Numbered from the stretch's first letter, positions 52,508 through 61,958 are shown. The stretch is 64,000 bases of DNA from Nocardioides anomalus (GCF_011046535.1 NZ_CP049257.1:4650001-4714000), one strand, 5' to 3'. Notes: a model not told the origin generated them from the letters alone. A program made the numbers and translations.

Positions 52508-54028
52508 GTGGCAGAGGAGATGCGTGAGCTGGTCGCCGACCTGCGTGAGCGCCTGGCCGTCGTCCGGCGCGGCGGCAGCGACGCGGCCCGCGAGAAGCAC
52601 ACCGCCCGCGGCAAGCTGCTGGTCCGCGACCGGGTCGACCGGCTGCTCGACCCGGGCAGCCCGTTCCTGGAGCTGAGCCCGCTGGCCGCGACCGGGATGT
52701 ACGACGACGCGGTGCCCAGCGCCGGCATCGTCACCGGCATCGGGCGGGTCAGCGGCCGCGAGACGGTGGTCGTGGCCAACGACGCCACCGTCAAGGGCGG
52801 CACCTACTACCCGATGACCGTCAAGAAGCACCTGCGCGCGCAGACCGTGGCCGCGGAGAACCGGCTGCCGTGCGTCTACCTCGTCGACTCGGGCGGTGCG
52901 TTCCTGCCGATGCAGGACGACGTGTTCCCCGACAAGGAGCACTTCGGCCGGATCTTCTTCAACCAGGCCAACCTGAGCGCCCAAGGTGTCCCGCAGGTCG
53001 CCAGCGTCATGGGCTCGTGCACCGCCGGCGGCGCCTACGTCCCGGCCATGTCCGACGAGACGGTCATCGTGCGCAACCAGGGCACGATCTTCCTGGGCGG
53101 CCCGCCCCTGGTGAAGGCGGCGACCGGCGAGGTCGTGACGGCCGAGGAGCTCGGCGGCGGGGACGTGCACGCCCGCACCTCCGGGGTGGTCGACCACCTG
53201 GCCGAGGACGACGCCCACGCGCTCGACATCGTGCGCAGCATCGTCGACACCCTGCCCCGCGGCGAGCGGCACCTCGCCGTGCACGAGGTCGAGGAGCCGC
53301 AGGAGGACCCGCTCGGCCTCTACGACGTCGTCCCGACCGACACCCGCACGCCGTACGACGTGCGCGAGGTGATCCGCCGGGTCGTCGACGGCAGCCGGTT
53401 CCACGAGTTCAAGCGGCTGTACGCCGAGACGCTGGTCTGCGGGTTCGCGCGGATCTGGGGCCACGAGGTCGGGATCGCGGCCAACAATGGGATCCTGTTC
53501 AGCGAGTCGGCCCTCAAGGGCGCGCACTTCATCGAGCTGTGCAACCAGCGGCGCATCCCGCTGGTCTTCCTGCAGAACATCTCCGGCTTCATGGTCGGCA
53601 GGGAGTACGAGAACAAGGGCATCGCCCGCGACGGGGCCAAGCTCGTCACCGCGGTGGCCTGCTCGGTGGTCCCGAAGTTCACGGTGGTCATCGGCGGCTC
53701 GTTCGGGGCCGGCAACTACGGCATGTGCGGGCGGGCCTACGACCCGCGGTTCCTGTGGATGTGGCCCAACGCCCGCATCTCGGTGATGGGCGGCGAGCAG
53801 GCCGCCTCGGTGCTCGCCACCGTGGCCAACCGGCCCGACGACGAGGAGTTCAAGGCGCCCATCCGCGCGCAGTACGAGACCCAGGGCTCGCCGTACTACT
53901 CCACCGCCCGGCTGTGGGACGACGGCGTCATCGACCCCGTCGACACCCGCCGCGTCCTCGGCATGGGCCTCGCCGCGGCGTCCCACGCCCCGATCCCGGC
54001 GTCGTCCTACGGCGTCTTCCGGATGTGA
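52508..54028 (+). CDS. Methylcrotonyl-CoA carboxylase beta-type subunit (carboxyltransferase)
   Basis: 506 residues from GTG. The carboxyltransferase domains show [34 protein letters not shown] (oxyanion GG at the N-domain), [16 protein letters not shown], and in the C-domain [27 protein letters not shown] and [20 protein letters not shown], all typical of the MCC/geranyl-CoA branch and not the propionyl-CoA branch. With the HMG-CoA lyase downstream it fits leucine/isovalerate degradation. It is leaderless; the promoter is overlapped by a TetR operator. Confidence 0.92.
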   Translation: MAEEMRELVADLRERLAVVRRGGSDAAREKHTARGKLLVRDRVDRLLDPGSPFLELSPLAATGMYDDAVPSAGIVTGIGRVSGRETVVVANDATVKGGTYYPMTVKKHLRAQTVAAENRLPCVYLVDSGGAFLPMQDDVFPDKEHFGRIFFNQANLSAQGVPQVASVMGSCTAGGAYVPAMSDETVIVRNQGTIFLGGPPLVKAATGEVVTAEELGGGDVHARTSGVVDHLAEDDAHALDIVRSIVDTLPRGERHLAVHEVEEPQEDPLGLYDVVPTDTRTPYDVREVIRRVVDGSRFHEFKRLYAETLVCGFARIWGHEVGIAANNGILFSESALKGAHFIELCNQRRIPLVFLQNISGFMVGREYENKGIARDGAKLVTAVACSVVPKFTVVIGGSFGAGNYGMCGRAYDPRFLWMWPNARISVMGGEQAASVLATVANRPDDEEFKAPIRAQYETQGSPYYSTARLWDDGVIDPVDTRRVLGMGLAAASHAPIPASSYGVFRM

Positions 54029-55749
54029 TGGCCATGCTCGAGCACGTCTTCATCGCCAACCGCGGCGAGATCGCCGCCCGGGTCGCGCGCACCTGCGCGC
54101 GGCTCGGCGTCCGCGCCACGGCGAGCAGCGGCGACTACCTCGACGTCGAGGCGCAGGTCGCCCAGGCGCGAGGGGCCGGGGCCGACTCGGTCCACCCGGG
54201 CTACGGCTTCCTCTCGGAGAACCCGACCTTCGCGCGGGCCGTGGCCGCGGCCGGCCTGGCCTGGATCGGGCCGCCGCCTGAGGCGATGGAGGCGATGGCC
54301 CGCAAGGACCACGCCCGCGAGATCGCGGTCGCGGCGGGCGTGCCGGTGGTGCCCCGCGGCGAGGACGCCGCCTACCCCGTGCTGGTCAAGGCCGCGGCCG
54401 GCGGCGGCGGCAAGGGCATGCGGGTGGTCCGCAGCGCCGCCGAGCTGGAGGAGGCGACGGCGGCCGCCCGGCGCGAGGCGCTGTCAGCCTTCGGCGACGA
54501 CACCATGCTCATCGAGAAGTACGTCGAGCGCGGGCGGCACGTCGAGGTCCAGGTCATCGGCGACACCCACGGCACCGTGCGGCACCTGTTCGAGCGCGAC
54601 TGCTCGACCCAGCGCCGCCACCAGAAGGTCCTGGAGGAGGCGCCCGCGCCGACGCTGACCGACGCCCAGCGCACCCGCGTGCTGGCCGCCGCGGTCGCGC
54701 TGGCCGCGCACGTCGGCTACGTCAACGCCGGCACCGTGGAGTTCCTGCTGGACGACGACACGGGCGAGGTCTACTTCCTGGAGATGAACACCCGCCTCCA
54801 GGTCGAGCACCCGGTGACCGAGCTCATCACCGGCCTGGACCTGGTCGAGCTCCAGCTCCGGGTCGCCTCGGGCGAGCCGCTCGACCTGCCGGAGCTCACG
54901 CCGCGGGGCCACGCCATCGAGGCGCGGGTCTACGCCGAGGACTCCTTCCACGGCTTCCTCCCGCAGGCCGGCACGGCCTCGACCGTGCGCTGGCCGGACG
55001 GGGTGCGCGTCGACCAGGCGCTCGAGTCCGGCCAGACCGTCTCCACGGCGTACGACCCGATGCTGGGCAAGGTCATCGCCCACGGCGCGACCCGCGAGGA
55101 GGCGCGCCTGCGGCTCGTGCAGGCCCTCGACGACACCGCGATCCTCGGGCTGACCACCAACGCGGGGTTCCTGCGGGTGCTGGTGGCCAGCGACGAGTTC
55201 CGCGACGCCACCATCGACACCGCCTGGCTGGACCGCCACGACGTGCCCGAGCCCGACCCGGCACCGGCCCGCGAGCTGGCCGCCTGGGCGGTGTTCCGGC
55301 GCGACCGGACGGCGGACGGCCCGTTCGCCAGCGACGGCTTCCGGCTCGGGTCCGACCCGGCGCCGGTCGTGGTCGAGCTGGACGAGCCGGTCACCCTCGG
55401 GGCCGAGCCGACGACCCGCCCGGTGGCCGCGGTCCGGCACGACCGGGTCGAGGTCGTCCACCACGGCCAGCGGTTCCTCTTCGCCCGGCCCGATGTGATG
55501 GGCGACCACGGCGTGGCGGTGGCCGACGGCGCGCTCACCGCCCCGATGCCGGGCACCGTGCTCGACGTCCGCGTGGCCGAGGGCGACGCGGTCGAGGAGG
55601 GCCAGGTCCTCGGCGTGCTCGAGGCGATGAAGATGGAGCTGAGCCTCAAGGCGCCGTTCGCCGGCACCGTCACGTCCGTGGGCGCGGCGGCCGGGGAACA
55701 GGTGAAGCTGGGCGCCGCGTTGTTCGTGGTGGAGGAGAACGATGGCTGA
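54028..55749 (+). CDS. Acyl-CoA carboxylase alpha subunit (biotin carboxylase + BCCP) with internal deletion
   Basis: 573 residues. IANRGEIA (9-16), KAAAGGGGKGMRVV, ERDCSTQRRHQKVLEEAPAP and FLEMNTRLQVEHPVTE mark the ATP-grasp biotin carboxylase, and VLEAMKMELSL near the end carries the biotinyl Lys. IANRGEIA to HPGYGFLSEN spans 47 residues here against 72 in E. coli AccC, so about 25 residues of the N-terminal Rossmann domain (after GVRAT, near 30-35) are missing in frame. The ATP and bicarbonate residues are kept. The start ATG overlaps the beta-subunit stop (TGATG). Functionality is uncertain. It may be a real deletion or an assembly fault. Confidence 0.9.
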   Translation: MAMLEHVFIANRGEIAARVARTCARLGVRATASSGDYLDVEAQVAQARGAGADSVHPGYGFLSENPTFARAVAAAGLAWIGPPPEAMEAMARKDHAREIAVAAGVPVVPRGEDAAYPVLVKAAAGGGGKGMRVVRSAAELEEATAAARREALSAFGDDTMLIEKYVERGRHVEVQVIGDTHGTVRHLFERDCSTQRRHQKVLEEAPAPTLTDAQRTRVLAAAVALAAHVGYVNAGTVEFLLDDDTGEVYFLEMNTRLQVEHPVTELITGLDLVELQLRVASGEPLDLPELTPRGHAIEARVYAEDSFHGFLPQAGTASTVRWPDGVRVDQALESGQTVSTAYDPMLGKVIAHGATREEARLRLVQALDDTAILGLTTNAGFLRVLVASDEFRDATIDTAWLDRHDVPEPDPAPARELAAWAVFRRDRTADGPFASDGFRLGSDPAPVVVELDEPVTLGAEPTTRPVAAVRHDRVEVVHHGQRFLFARPDVMGDHGVAVADGALTAPMPGTVLDVRVAEGDAVEEGQVLGVLEAMKMELSLKAPFAGTVTSVGAAAGEQVKLGAALFVVEENDG

Positions 55750-56650
55750 GCTGCCGACGAAGGTCACGATCTACGAGGTGGGCCCGCGCGACGGCCTGCA
55801 GAACGAGAAGTCGATGGTGCCCGTCGACGTCAAGGAGCAGTTCGTGCGCCGCCTGCTCGCGACCGGGCTCCCGGTCGTCGAGGCCACGTCGTTCGTGCAC
55901 CCGAAGTGGGTCCCGCAGCTGGCTGACGCCGAGGAGCTGATGACGCGCCTGGGCGAGGACGGGAAGGGCCTGCCGGTGCTGGTGCCCAACGAGCGCGGCC
56001 TGGACCGGGCGCTCGAGCTGGGGCTGCGGCACGTGGCGATCTTCGGCTCGGCCACCGAGACCTTCGCCCAGCGCAACCTCAACCGCAGCGTGGACGAGCA
56101 GTTCGCGATGTTCGAGCCGACCGTGAAGCGGGCGCGTGACGCCGGGCTCGACGTCCGCGCGTACGTCTCGATGTGCTTCGGCGACCCCTGGGAGGGCCGG
56201 GTGCCGGTCGAGCAGGTCGTGTCGGTCGGCCAGCGGCTCTTCGACCTGGGCGCGAGCCAGCTGAGCCTGGGCGACACCATCGGCGTCGGCACGGCGGGTC
56301 AGGTGACGGCGTTGATCGAGGCGTTCCTGGCCGCGGGGATGGCCAAGGACGACCTGGCCATGCACTTCCACGACACCTACGGCCAGGCGCTGGCCAACAC
56401 CTACTCCGCGCTGCAGTCCGGCATCACGACCTTCGACGCGAGCGCGGGTGGGCTGGGCGGGTGTCCCTACGCCAAGAGCGCGACGGGCAACCTGGCCACC
56501 GAGGACCTGGTCTGGATGCTCACCGGCCTGGGCATCGAGCACGGCGTCGACCTCGACGCGCTGGTCGCGACCAGCGCCTGGATGGCGGGCGAGCTCGGTC
56601 GCCCGTCGCCGTCCGCGGTGGTCCGGGCGCTGTCACAATCGCAGGCATGA
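55742..56650 (+). CDS. mvaB: Hydroxymethylglutaryl-CoA lyase
   Basis: 302 residues, a DRE-TIM barrel. YEVGPRDGLQNEKSMVPV at the start (catalytic Arg-Asp), VEATSFVHPKWVPQLADA, MCFGDPWEGRV, and the signature GGLGGCPYAKSATGNLATEDLVWML with the catalytic Cys. It cleaves HMG-CoA into acetoacetate and acetyl-CoA, the last step of leucine degradation. Overlaps the alpha-subunit gene by 8 bp and the next gene by 4 bp. Confidence 0.93.
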   Translation: MAELPTKVTIYEVGPRDGLQNEKSMVPVDVKEQFVRRLLATGLPVVEATSFVHPKWVPQLADAEELMTRLGEDGKGLPVLVPNERGLDRALELGLRHVAIFGSATETFAQRNLNRSVDEQFAMFEPTVKRARDAGLDVRAYVSMCFGDPWEGRVPVEQVVSVGQRLFDLGASQLSLGDTIGVGTAGQVTALIEAFLAAGMAKDDLAMHFHDTYGQALANTYSALQSGITTFDASAGGLGGCPYAKSATGNLATEDLVWMLTGLGIEHGVDLDALVATSAWMAGELGRPSPSAVVRALSQSQA

Positions 56651-57738
56651 GCCCGCGGCGCGTCTACCTCCACGTGGGCGCGCCCAAGACCGGGACGACG
56701 TACCTCCAGGACCGGCTCGCGCTGAACGCCGACGCGCTGCGGCGCCACGGCTACACCTACCCGACCGGTCCGCACGAGGACATGTTCCTGGCCGCGCTCG
56801 ACGTGGTCGACCGGCCGTGGGGCGGCATGCGGCCGCTGGCGCAGGGGGAGTGGGACGCCCTCGTGCGGCGCACCCGCAAGGTGCGCGGCACGGCGGTGCT
56901 GAGCCACGAGATCCTCGCCGGCGCCCGGCCCAGCGGGGTGCGCCGGGTGCTCGACAGCCTCGACGGCACCGAGGTGCACGTCGTCTACACCGCGCGGGAC
57001 GTGGCGCGACAGGTCGCCGCGGAGTGGCAGGAGCAGGTCAAGCACCAGCGCAAGCTGAGCTTCCGCACCTTCCTCGAGCAGATCCGCGAGACCGACCAGC
57101 GCAAGGCGACCCGGTGGTTCTGGCGGGTCCAGGGCCTCGGCGGCGTGCTGGACCGGTGGGGCCGGGGGCTGGCTCCGGAGCGGTTCCACCTGGTCACCGT
57201 GCCGCGACCGGGCGGTCCGGCCGGCGAGCTGTGGCGCCGCTTCTGCGCCGCGACCGGCATGGACCCGGCCTGGGCGCCGGTCGAGGGCGCCCGCAAGAAC
57301 CCCTCCATCGGCACCGCCGAGACCACCCTGCTGCGGCGGGTCAACGCCCGGCTCAAGGCGGCGGGACTGCCCTCGGACCAGTACCGCAGCCTGGTCCGCC
57401 ACGCCGTCGTCCACCAGACCTGGGCCAACCGTCCGGACATGCAGCCGGTCACCCTCCCGCCCGAGGCCTTCGACTGGGCCGAGGAGATCGCCCAGCTCTG
57501 GATCGAGCGCGCCCTCGAGGCCGGCGTGGACGTGGTCGGCGACCTCGAGGAGCTCCGGCCGGTGCGCCCCGCGCCGGACGCCGTCTGGCAGGACCCGGAC
57601 CGGCCGAGCAACCGCGACGTCAGCTCGGCCGCCCTCGACGCCATCGTCGCGCTGACCCTCGAGGCGGCGCGTCGCCCCGACCCGGCCGACCCGCTCGTCT
57701 CCCGGTCCGCGCGGCTCTCGCGGCTGCTGCGCCGATGA
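56647..57738 (+). CDS. Sulfotransferase-like protein 1
   Basis: 363 residues. The N-terminal VYLHVGAPKTGTTYLQDRL is the PAPS-binding 5'-PSB loop of the sulfotransferase superfamily; a 3'-PB-like region is seen around ARDVARQVAAEWQEQVKH. It is a paralogue of the gene at 58874 (shared FLAALDV-WGG, LSHEILA, AEWQEQVKH/AEWQENVKH, NPSxGxxETTLLRR). Acceptor unknown; cell-envelope glycolipid is a possibility. Coupled by ATGA overlaps to HMG-CoA lyase before and an unknown gene after. Confidence 0.82.
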   Translation: MSPRRVYLHVGAPKTGTTYLQDRLALNADALRRHGYTYPTGPHEDMFLAALDVVDRPWGGMRPLAQGEWDALVRRTRKVRGTAVLSHEILAGARPSGVRRVLDSLDGTEVHVVYTARDVARQVAAEWQEQVKHQRKLSFRTFLEQIRETDQRKATRWFWRVQGLGGVLDRWGRGLAPERFHLVTVPRPGGPAGELWRRFCAATGMDPAWAPVEGARKNPSIGTAETTLLRRVNARLKAAGLPSDQYRSLVRHAVVHQTWANRPDMQPVTLPPEAFDWAEEIAQLWIERALEAGVDVVGDLEELRPVRPAPDAVWQDPDRPSNRDVSSAALDAIVALTLEAARRPDPADPLVSRSARLSRLLRR

Positions 57739-58877
57739 GCACCTCGCTCGACACCGGCCGCGCCCGCGCCTGGGCGTGGGTGGCCCACCTGCGCGCCGGG
57801 GGTACGACGCCGTGGGCGGCCTGGGAGACCACCGACCCGGCCGAGGAGAGCCGCTTCCTGCCCGGCGCCCAGCAGCTCGAGCTGCTGCGCCGGCTCAACG
57901 CGGCCGGCCGGCCGTCGGCCACGCTGGTCGAGCGGGTGCTGACCGCCTCCGCGCCCGGCCGCGGCCGTCCCGACCTGGAGCTGGTCGGGGTCGACGAGGA
58001 GCGCCGCTTCGGCCCGCCGCCCGTCGACCCGGCGACGCTGCCCGACGAGGAGCTGCTGCGGGTGGCCACCGGGCTGCTGGCCGAGGACGTGCTGGCCGCC
58101 GACGCCCCTGCGGCCGAGCCGCGCCCGCCCCGGCGGCTGCGGGTGCGCTACCAGCTGGCCGGCGACCCGTGGCTGGCCGCGGCCCACACCCGCGCGCTGA
58201 CCGCCGACGGCCGGCCGCCCGGAGGCCAGGGCCGGGCCGTCCACGTCCTGGGTTGCGACGTGGCCACGATGCTGGCCCACACCTGGGGCGCGGGCGCCTT
58301 CGGCCCGGCCGCCCCGAGCTGGCCGGACTTCCTGGCCCGGGTCCGCGCCCGACGCCGGCTGCCGGAGCGCCTCGACCTGCCCGGCGCGGTCGCGCGCTTC
58401 GAGGCGCGGCCGCACACCGGGCGGGTCGGCGTCGTCCTCGACCCGGCCGCCCTGCCCCGGCTGGTCGGCGTGCGCCGGCTGGCCCCCGCGCCCGAGGTCG
58501 CGGTCCACGCCACCGAGCTGGCCCGCCAGGTCGGGACCGCGCTGAGCCTGCACGTCGTCCCGGCGGAGCAGGCCCGGTTGCTCACCGAGCGCCTGCTGCC
58601 CAGGCTCGCTCGCGAGGAGGGCCCCCGTCCCGTCGTACCTCCCGAGCACCGCGACTGGGTCGAGGACGCCGGCTTCGCCCTGCGCCAGCGGCTGCTGCGC
58701 GCTCGATACCCTGTGGTGGGAGACGCGGACGCGGTGCTGGCCCAGTGGTCGGGATACCCGGGTACCCGGGTATCCCCACGGGGTTGGGCCGTTGCAACAC
58801 CCCAACGCCGTGAGGAAAGGCCCAACACTTCGGTGCTCGACCTCGCGATCGACCTGCTGCTGGAGGAGGACCGATGA
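57735..58877 (+). CDS. Uncharacterised protein between two sulfotransferase-like genes
   Basis: 380 residues, ATGA-coupled on both sides. I do not recognise its family. It has an Arg/Ala/Pro-rich, probably globular composition, with no signal peptide or TM helix. VRYQLAGDPWLAAAHTRAL and GRAVHVLGCDVATMLAHTWGAGAFG suggest a compact domain of about residues 130-330. Residues about 337-365 are encoded by an unusual palindrome-rich stretch (58745-58830) that looks like an inserted element translated through. The sandwich of sulfotransferase-unknown-sulfotransferase suggests a partner in the same envelope modification; this is inference. Confidence 0.65.
   Translation: MSTSLDTGRARAWAWVAHLRAGGTTPWAAWETTDPAEESRFLPGAQQLELLRRLNAAGRPSATLVERVLTASAPGRGRPDLELVGVDEERRFGPPPVDPATLPDEELLRVATGLLAEDVLAADAPAAEPRPPRRLRVRYQLAGDPWLAAAHTRALTADGRPPGGQGRAVHVLGCDVATMLAHTWGAGAFGPAAPSWPDFLARVRARRRLPERLDLPGAVARFEARPHTGRVGVVLDPAALPRLVGVRRLAPAPEVAVHATELARQVGTALSLHVVPAEQARLLTERLLPRLAREEGPRPVVPPEHRDWVEDAGFALRQRLLRARYPVVGDADAVLAQWSGYPGTRVSPRGWAVATPQRREERPNTSVLDLAIDLLLEEDR
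58751..58826. repeat. Nested palindromes inside a coding region
   Basis: 58751-58776 is a perfect 26-bp palindrome. It is followed by the inverted pair GTTGGGCC (58783-58790) and GGCCCAAC (58819-58826) enclosing the 8-bp palindrome GTTGCAAC (58791-58798). The whole stretch is translated in frame near the 3' end of the unknown gene. It resembles a REP-like or small palindromic insertion. Confidence 0.75.
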
Positions 58878-60088
58878 GCACCAAGGTCCTCCTGCACGTC
58901 GGTACGCCGAAGACCGGCACGTCGTACCTCCAGGACGTGCTGTTCCGGAACCGTCCCGTGCTCGAGGAGGCCGGGATCCTCTACCCCGCCGACCGGCACG
59001 ACCACCACTTCCTGGCCGCGCTCGACCTCATGCAGCTGCCGTGGGGCGGTCTGCAGACCGAGGCGATCGGCGCGTGGGACGAGCTGGCCGCGCGGGTCCG
59101 CGCCCACGAGGGCACCGCGATCCTGAGCCACGAGATCCTGGCCACCGCCTCACGCAGCCAGATCGGGCGCGCGCTGGCCTCGCTCGGCCACGGCGAGGGC
59201 ACCGAGGTGCACCTGGTGCTGAGCGTGCGCGACCTGGTCCGCCAGATCCCGGCCGAGTGGCAGGAGAACGTCAAGCACCGCGCCCAGCTGCGCTACGCGG
59301 CGTTCCTGGACCAGATCACCGACCCCGAGCGCGCCTCGCGCATCGGCTCGTGGTTCTGGGGCGTGCAGGAGGTGCCCGAGATCCTGGACCGCTGGGGTCA
59401 GGACCTCGACCCGGCCCACGTCCACGTGGTCACCGTGCCGCCGCCGGGGGGTGCGCCCGAGCTGCTCTGGAAGCGGTTCAGCCAGGCCTTCGGCCTCGAC
59501 GGCATCGACCTGGACCTCCAGGGCGAGCGCCAGAACCCGTCGCTCGGCGCGCCCGAGACCACGCTGCTGCGCCGGATCAACCGCCGGGCGAACGCCGAGC
59601 TCCCGCCCGCGGACTACCGGCCGCTGGTCCGCGAGCTGCTCGCCCACCAGACCCTCTCGCGGCGCACGCAGTCGCCGCGGCTGGCCCTGCCCCCGGACCT
59701 GCACGCTTGGGCCACCGGGCTGTCGACGGCGTGGACCGAGGAGGTCGAGCGGCGCGGGTACGACGTGATCGGCGACCTGGGCGACCTGGTCGGCCCGCCG
59801 CCGGCGGAGGAGTGGTCCGACCCCGACCGACCGCGCGAGCGCCAGGTGGCGTCGGCAGCTGTGGACGCGATCACCGCGCTGCTCCTCGACAATGCGCGTT
59901 TGCGCCACGAGGAGGAGCGGCTGCACCACGAGCTGGCCGACGTGCGCGGCGCGCTCGAGCGGGCCGAGAACACGCTGTCCTACCGCATGAAGCGCACGCT
60001 CTACCTGCGCCTGGAGGCCAGCGCCGTGGGGCGCGGGCTGCTCGGGGTCTACCGGCGGGCGCGGGGCAGGAGCTCGCGGTCGGCGTAG
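58874..60088 (+). CDS. Sulfotransferase-like protein 2 with C-terminal coiled coil
   Basis: 404 residues. LLHVGTPKTGTSYLQDVL is the PAPS loop; the body parallels the gene at 56647. An extra C-terminal region (about 345-385) with LLLDNARLRHEEERLHHELADVRGALERAENTLSYRMKR is a predicted coiled coil, then a basic tail, absent from paralogue 1. This may mediate dimerisation or membrane association. Convergent with the EcsC gene over 40 bp. Confidence 0.82.
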   Translation: MSTKVLLHVGTPKTGTSYLQDVLFRNRPVLEEAGILYPADRHDHHFLAALDLMQLPWGGLQTEAIGAWDELAARVRAHEGTAILSHEILATASRSQIGRALASLGHGEGTEVHLVLSVRDLVRQIPAEWQENVKHRAQLRYAAFLDQITDPERASRIGSWFWGVQEVPEILDRWGQDLDPAHVHVVTVPPPGGAPELLWKRFSQAFGLDGIDLDLQGERQNPSLGAPETTLLRRINRRANAELPPADYRPLVRELLAHQTLSRRTQSPRLALPPDLHAWATGLSTAWTEEVERRGYDVIGDLGDLVGPPPAEEWSDPDRPRERQVASAAVDAITALLLDNARLRHEEERLHHELADVRGALERAENTLSYRMKRTLYLRLEASAVGRGLLGVYRRARGRSSRSA

Positions 60089-60741
60089 CGGCCGACCTTC
60101 CACGTCGCGTAGGCGTCGGCGCCCAGCCCGATGAAGCCGCCCGCGATCGGCACCCGGCGCCCGACCGTGATGGCCAGCCGCTTGCCGACGACCTTGTTGA
60201 CCAGCTCGGCCGCGACCTCGGCGGAGACGACCGCGTCGAGGTCGGCGTCGTGCACCGGCGCGGTGGCCAGGGCCATCGGGGGCGCGGGGAGCTTGCGCTT
60301 CTTGACCAGCTCGTTGACGTGGTCCTCACCGACCAGGCAGGTGAGGATCGCGTTGCGCACCCGCGGGTCGTCGAGGTCGTAGCCGCGCAGGTGTGCGATG
60401 CCGGCGATCATCCGGCACTGGATGAGCGCCACGCCGGTGATGTTGGTCGGGATGGTCAGCGCCGCCGTCACCAGGCCGCCGATGTTGGTGACGAAGCCCT
60501 GGGCCGCCGCGTAACGGACGTGGTTCTCGATGACCTCGTGGACGGCCTTCTCGACGTCGCCCTTCTGCTCCTTGAGCTGGGCGTCCGCCGCCTTGCTGGC
60601 CGCGGGCAGCGGGCCCACGCCGACGATCGCGCGGTGCAGCGCCTCACGGACGAACGACGAGGTCAGCCCGGGGGCCACCTGGGTGAGCTTGGGCGCGAGC
60701 TGCTTGCCCACCGCGCCCGCCGCCTTGCTCGTCACGCCCAT
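60049..60741 (-). CDS. EcsC-family protein
   Basis: 230 residues. HVRYAAAQGFVTNIGGLVTAALTIPTNITGVALIQCRMIAGIAHLRGYDL and the C-terminal GRRVPIAGGFIGLGADAYATWKVGRYADREL are the EcsC-family marks; the two amphipathic/hydrophobic segments could associate with membrane. In Bacillus, EcsC accompanies the EcsAB transporter; here it is alone. TAGGAT (minus, 60748-60753) ends 6 bp before the ATG, giving a likely leaderless message. Confidence 0.83.
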   Translation of the reverse strand: MGVTSKAAGAVGKQLAPKLTQVAPGLTSSFVREALHRAIVGVGPLPAASKAADAQLKEQKGDVEKAVHEVIENHVRYAAAQGFVTNIGGLVTAALTIPTNITGVALIQCRMIAGIAHLRGYDLDDPRVRNAILTCLVGEDHVNELVKKRKLPAPPMALATAPVHDADLDAVVSAEVAAELVNKVVGKRLAITVGRRVPIAGGFIGLGADAYATWKVGRYADRELLPRARR

Positions 60742-60758
60742 GGTGTGATCCTACGTAG

Positions 60759-61445
60759 GTGCCGGTCGAGCCTCCGCCCACGCCGTGGGTGTTCCCGGAC
60801 CCGGTGGACGCGCCCGACGACCTGGTCGGTGTGGGCGCCGACCTGGCGCCGGGCACCCTGCTCGCGGCGTACCGCAGCGGGATCTTCCCGATGCCCGAGG
60901 ACGGCGTGCGGCCGCCGATCCACTGGTTCTGCCCGGTGCAGCGCGGGATCCTGCCGCTCGACGGGCTGCGGGTCTCGCGCTCGCTGCGCCGGTCGGTGCG
61001 CGACTTCGAGGTGCGTGTGGACACCGCGTTCGAGGAGGTCGTGGCCGCCTGCGGCGACCCGACGCGGGAGGCGGGGTGGATCACCGGCGACATCGCGGCG
61101 GCGTACGCCGAGCTGCACCGCCTCGGCTGGGCGCACTCGGTCGAGGCGTGGCGCGACGGCGCGCTGGTCGGCGGGCTGTACGGCGTCGGGATCGGCGGGC
61201 TGTTCGCGGGCGAGTCGATGTTCCACCACGTCCGCGACGCCTCCAAGGTCGCCCTCGTCGGCCTGGTCGAGGTGCTGACCGGCGACGGGGTGCCGGGACG
61301 GCTGCTCGACGTGCAGTGGGTGACGCCGCACCTGGCCACGCTCGGCGCCGTCGAGGTCCCGCGGCCGGCGTACCTGAGGCGACTGGACCAGGCCCTCGAG
61401 CTGCCGGCCCCTGCCTGGGGTGGGGGCCCGGTCGTGCGAGGGTGA
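60759..61445 (+). CDS. aat: Leucyl/phenylalanyl-tRNA--protein transferase
   Basis: 228 residues from GTG. VGVGADLAPGTLLAAYRSGIFPMPEDG, HWFCPVQRGILPLD, WITGDIAAAYAELHRLGWAHSVEAW and GGLYGVGIGGLFAGESMFHH are the Aat signatures. It adds Leu or Phe from tRNA to N-terminal Lys/Arg proteins for the N-end rule (ClpS/ClpAP in other bacteria). It is divergent from the EcsC gene over only 17 bp, so the two promoters overlap. Confidence 0.92.
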   Translation: MPVEPPPTPWVFPDPVDAPDDLVGVGADLAPGTLLAAYRSGIFPMPEDGVRPPIHWFCPVQRGILPLDGLRVSRSLRRSVRDFEVRVDTAFEEVVAACGDPTREAGWITGDIAAAYAELHRLGWAHSVEAWRDGALVGGLYGVGIGGLFAGESMFHHVRDASKVALVGLVEVLTGDGVPGRLLDVQWVTPHLATLGAVEVPRPAYLRRLDQALELPAPAWGGGPVVRG

Positions 61446-61480
61446 GCGGTGACGGATCCAACCAACTGTGGGGAGACCAC

Positions 61481-61900
61481 GTGAAGCTCGGACTGCTGGC
61501 CGCCAGCCTCGTCCTCGTCGCCGGCGGCGCCGTGGGGTGCGGCAGCGACGACGGGGACGGCGCGAGTGACAAGACCGCGTCGAAGAAGGACTTCTGCGAC
61601 GCCTTCCAGGGGTTCTACGACGACCTGACCAGCGTCACCGGTGACGAGAAGGACCTCGGCAAGATCCTCAAGGACGCCGCGAAGAAGATCAAGGACGTCG
61701 GGGTGCCCTCCGACATCCCCGACGACGCCAAGGAGGGGCTGGACGACACGCTGGACCAGATCGACGACCTCCCCGACGACGCGACCGCCGACGACATCCA
61801 GAACCTCGACCAGGAGCTCGACGACGACGCGGAGAAGAACTCCAAGGCGTTCTCGGACTACCTCGACAAGACCTGCCCGGACCTCGGCGCCGGTTCCTGA
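61481..61900 (+). CDS. Small acidic lipoprotein, first of a tandem pair
   Basis: 139 residues from GTG. Signal peptide with a lipobox-like AVGC (Cys about 20), then an Asp/Lys-rich, mostly helical domain with two further cysteines (DFCDAFQGFY and KTCPDLGA) probably disulfide-linked. Paralogous to the next gene: KDAAKKIKDVGVPSDIP vs KDAAGAVADVGVPDDIP and the same CPDLGA end. Function unknown. Confidence 0.75.
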   Translation: MKLGLLAASLVLVAGGAVGCGSDDGDGASDKTASKKDFCDAFQGFYDDLTSVTGDEKDLGKILKDAAKKIKDVGVPSDIPDDAKEGLDDTLDQIDDLPDDATADDIQNLDQELDDDAEKNSKAFSDYLDKTCPDLGAGS

Positions 61901-61958
61901 CCCAGGACCCGACCTGGCCCCGCACCCGCGTGCCCTCGGCAGGGCCGCCACCCGCCTC

